The notes under the pieces were generated by a model. It did not search any database. It saw only the letters and a program-made list of their open reading frames with translations, and had not been told where the DNA came from. Of a stretch of 64,000 nucleotides of DNA, positions 61,010 to 64,000 are shown one piece after another. The position numbers and the translations under genes are program-made. The DNA comes from Halosolutus halophilus (GTDB lineage: Archaea; Halobacteriota; Halobacteria; Halobacteriales; Natrialbaceae): the NCBI RefSeq assembly GCF_022869805.1, contig NZ_CP094974.1, positions 1,116,001 to 1,180,000 of the forward strand. The letters are read 5' to 3'. The first letter of the stretch is position 1. Each line of letters opens with the position of its first letter.

Positions 61010-61079
61010 GTAGACGAGTACGCACCACCCGCGAATCGGTGCTCCCGTTAGAATGTTAACCCCGGTGGACCCACACCGC

Positions 61080-61808
61080 TCAGTCGACGCGGGTCCGATC
61101 GCGTCGCTCGCTCGTCTCGAGCGCGGTCACCGTCGGTGCCAGGAGTTTTCGCTCGGCGCGCCGGAGGGTTTTCGAGACGGCGGCGTCAGAGATGTCGAAT
61201 TCCGCGGCGAGGTCGCCGAGCGTCGTTGCCCGCGGCACGTCGTAGTAGCCCGCGTCGACGGCTCGGCGAATCGTCTCGCGTTCGGTCGCCGTCAGTCGGC
61301 GCGATCCCTCGAGCACCGTCGTCCCGACGCTGTCGGCCCGGACGTTCGCGAGGACGGTCGCCGGATCGACGCGCTGTCGACTCCGGACCTCGTACTCGTC
61401 CTCGTGGGATTCGAGGGCCGCGAGCGTCCGATCGGCGTCGGCGTCGGCGTCGAATCCGATCTCCCAGCGTTCGCTTCCGCCGACGTTCTCGAAGGGGCCG
61501 GTGAGGTAGCCGTCGTGTTCGACGACGGTCCCCATCACGTTCGTCGTTCCTAACGTGACCCGTGCTCGCGCCGTGTGTCCCTGTTTCGCGAGGAGGTCGA
61601 ACGACGTGGTCTCCTCGTGGGCCCGGATCACGTTCAGCCCGCGTTCGACGGCGGTCCGATCGCTCCCCTCGGCGAGCACGCGGAGTTCGAGCCGCGATCG
61701 ATCGTGGTGGTAGTGCCAGTGAGGCGTCACGAACGCCACGTCGTGGGCTGCACTCGCCGCGCTCAGCGGACAGTCACACTGCCGGACGGTAAGCGCGAGA
61801 TTGATCAT
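61080..61808 (-). CDS. HTH-10 (Bat-type) transcriptional regulator
   Basis: The 242-residue protein ends in the HTH_10 domain characteristic of haloarchaeal Bat regulators: LTATERETIRRAVDAGYYDV, PRATTLGDLAAEFDISDAAVSKTLRRAERK. The N-terminal ~160 residues are a sensor-like domain with an HxHYHH cluster (THWHYHHDRSRLELRVLAEG-like) that might bind metal or haem. The target is unknown. Single gene, divergent from nothing nearby. Confidence 0.86.
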   Translation of the reverse strand: MINLALTVRQCDCPLSAASAAHDVAFVTPHWHYHHDRSRLELRVLAEGSDRTAVERGLNVIRAHEETTSFDLLAKQGHTARARVTLGTTNVMGTVVEHDGYLTGPFENVGGSERWEIGFDADADADRTLAALESHEDEYEVRSRQRVDPATVLANVRADSVGTTVLEGSRRLTATERETIRRAVDAGYYDVPRATTLGDLAAEFDISDAAVSKTLRRAERKLLAPTVTALETSERRDRTRVD

Positions 61809-61964
61809 ACGAACCCCTCGTGACGAACGATCAATCCTGTTGCGGTCGTCGATCGATCGGAATCGCTGGCGAACTTGTTAGAGTATCGGCATCGCGCAGT
61901 GGCTTTTACCGAGCGACGCGACGGCGTGCAGCAGCGATGCTGCCGTCGTCGCTGAGCGCAGCGT
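61809..61964. other. region with terminator-like hairpin
   Basis: No gene here. GCAGCA-GCGA-TGCTGC at 61928-61943, with a further GACGG/CGTC pairing outside, forms a stable hairpin just 3' of the SRP RNA (minus strand) and may end or process its transcript. Confidence 0.4.
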
Positions 61965-62288
61965 AAAAGGTCGGTATGAATGTGTGGAAGCCGCGATTGC
62001 CCGACGTTCCGGTCGGGGGAATCCCGGTTGCCTTCTCCACCCCGCGACCCGTCGAGCGACAGGTGTCCGGCGGTCCACTGCTCGCTTCCGCGCCTGATGG
62101 GCTGTCGCCGGTTAACCACGATGGGGCGTCCCTGCGGACGGCCACCGTGGACCGCTGTCCCCGACGGACGAGGCTTCCACGTTGGCTCCCGGGGCCCCGG
62201 CCGGTCTGACCGGACGCCCGCGGTGTTCGGTCCCCGCTAAAGGCCATACTGCGGGTTACGAGCAGGGCCTAACTGCCCGACCTATCCA
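61965..62288 (-). ncRNA. signal recognition particle (7S) RNA
   Basis: The minus strand reads as an archaeal SRP RNA. The helix 8 hallmark TCAGGCGCGGAAGCGAGCAG, with the GGAA tetraloop, is at ~62081-62100. The ends pair as AGGTCGG (62283-62277) with CCGACCT (61974-61968), i.e. helix 1. A further perfect 9-bp pairing GTGGAAGCC / GGCTTCCAC closes the long helix. A TATA-like cttaag (62310-62315) lies ~27 bases before the inferred 5' end, and TTTT follows the 3' end. About 320 bases; exact ends are uncertain by a few bases. It works with SRP54/SRP19 in membrane protein targeting. Confidence 0.88.
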
Positions 62289-62309
62289 GAAGTACATAGC
62301 GGGTTACTA

Positions 62310-62315
62310 CTTAAG
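62310..62315 (-). promoter_or_regulatory. TATA box of the SRP RNA
   Basis: CCCTTAAGTAG on the minus strand is the only AT-rich element between the AAA ATPase gene end and the RNA, at the normal ~27-base distance to the RNA's inferred first base. Confidence 0.55.
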
Positions 62316-62438
62316 GGCCTTTCGCCTCTCGATCGCCCGACTGCGCGGGCAATCGCGACTGCGGCCCGAGCGATCGCGACTGCGGCCCGATCGTAGGGTG
62401 GAGTCGAGGCCGGACGCTACCGATCCGGCGGCGGATCG

Positions 62439-64000
<1,562 letters not shown>

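Noticed and set aside
61976-62240. Plus-strand ORFs starting near 61976-61980
   Set aside because: They overlap the SRP RNA and have proline/arginine-rich random composition.

Overview
The window is a piece of a halophilic archaeal (Halobacteria) chromosome, probably from the Natrialbales. The evidence is high GC with CGATCG-rich codons, very acidic proteins, many leaderless genes with a TATA box 25-32 bases upstream of the ATG, Tat-type lipoprotein signals, and many families known mainly from haloarchaea (DUF5793, UPF0058, MTH865, amphi-Trp, DUF7344, DICT, DUF7527, DR2241/CbiX pair, SRP RNA with a haloarchaeal layout). Genus is not decidable from sequence alone.

Layout. 1-3.6 kb: end of a complex I operon (nuoL end, nuoM, nuoN). 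3.6-23.6 kb: housekeeping genes: TrkA-N/DHH phosphoesterase, CBS-ParB-like protein, SDR, methylmalonyl-CoA mutase large subunit, small membrane proteins of the kind that accompany cytochrome oxidase genes, prenyl synthase, MTH865, M28 peptidase, NAD-kinase-like protein, endonuclease III, coiled-coil protein, phosphomevalonate decarboxylase, NDH-2, FEN1, acetyltransferase, regulators.

23.8-38.2 kb: a decayed integrative element. A 16-bp direct repeat equals the 3' end of tRNA-Gly(TCC) and brackets about 14.3 kb. The tRNA is intact at the right end and lies next to a broken tyrosine integrase. Inside are a lysyl-oxidase-like secreted protein, an Upf1/Dna2-type helicase, a helix-hairpin-helix protein, two lipoproteins, a truncated orc1/cdc6, two ORFs split at G runs (one is UspA), a PHA synthase without PhaE, a large P-type cation ATPase and several insertion-sequence end remnants.

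38.3-52.7 kb: core genes again: Trm9-like methyltransferase and its likely partner Trm112 (47.4 kb), DUF5793, an ABC ATPase behind a candidate iron box, DUF998, UPF0058, DUF7527, wHTH, purA, CbiX/DR2241, a broken fabG-like gene, BsuPI-like protein, DUF2797.

52.8-58.1 kb: the most unusual chromosomal locus. A two-gene module (Tat lipoprotein of the family-5 solute-binding fold, translationally coupled to a PAP2-type integral membrane phosphatase/transferase) is present twice in tandem, each copy with the same promoter at the same spacing, and no permease or ATPase nearby.

58.5-64 kb: RNase P subunit Rnp4, YhbY protein, MscS channel, EamA transporter, HTH-10 regulator, SRP RNA (minus strand, in a stretch without protein genes) and the 3' part of a Cdc48-type AAA ATPase running off the window.
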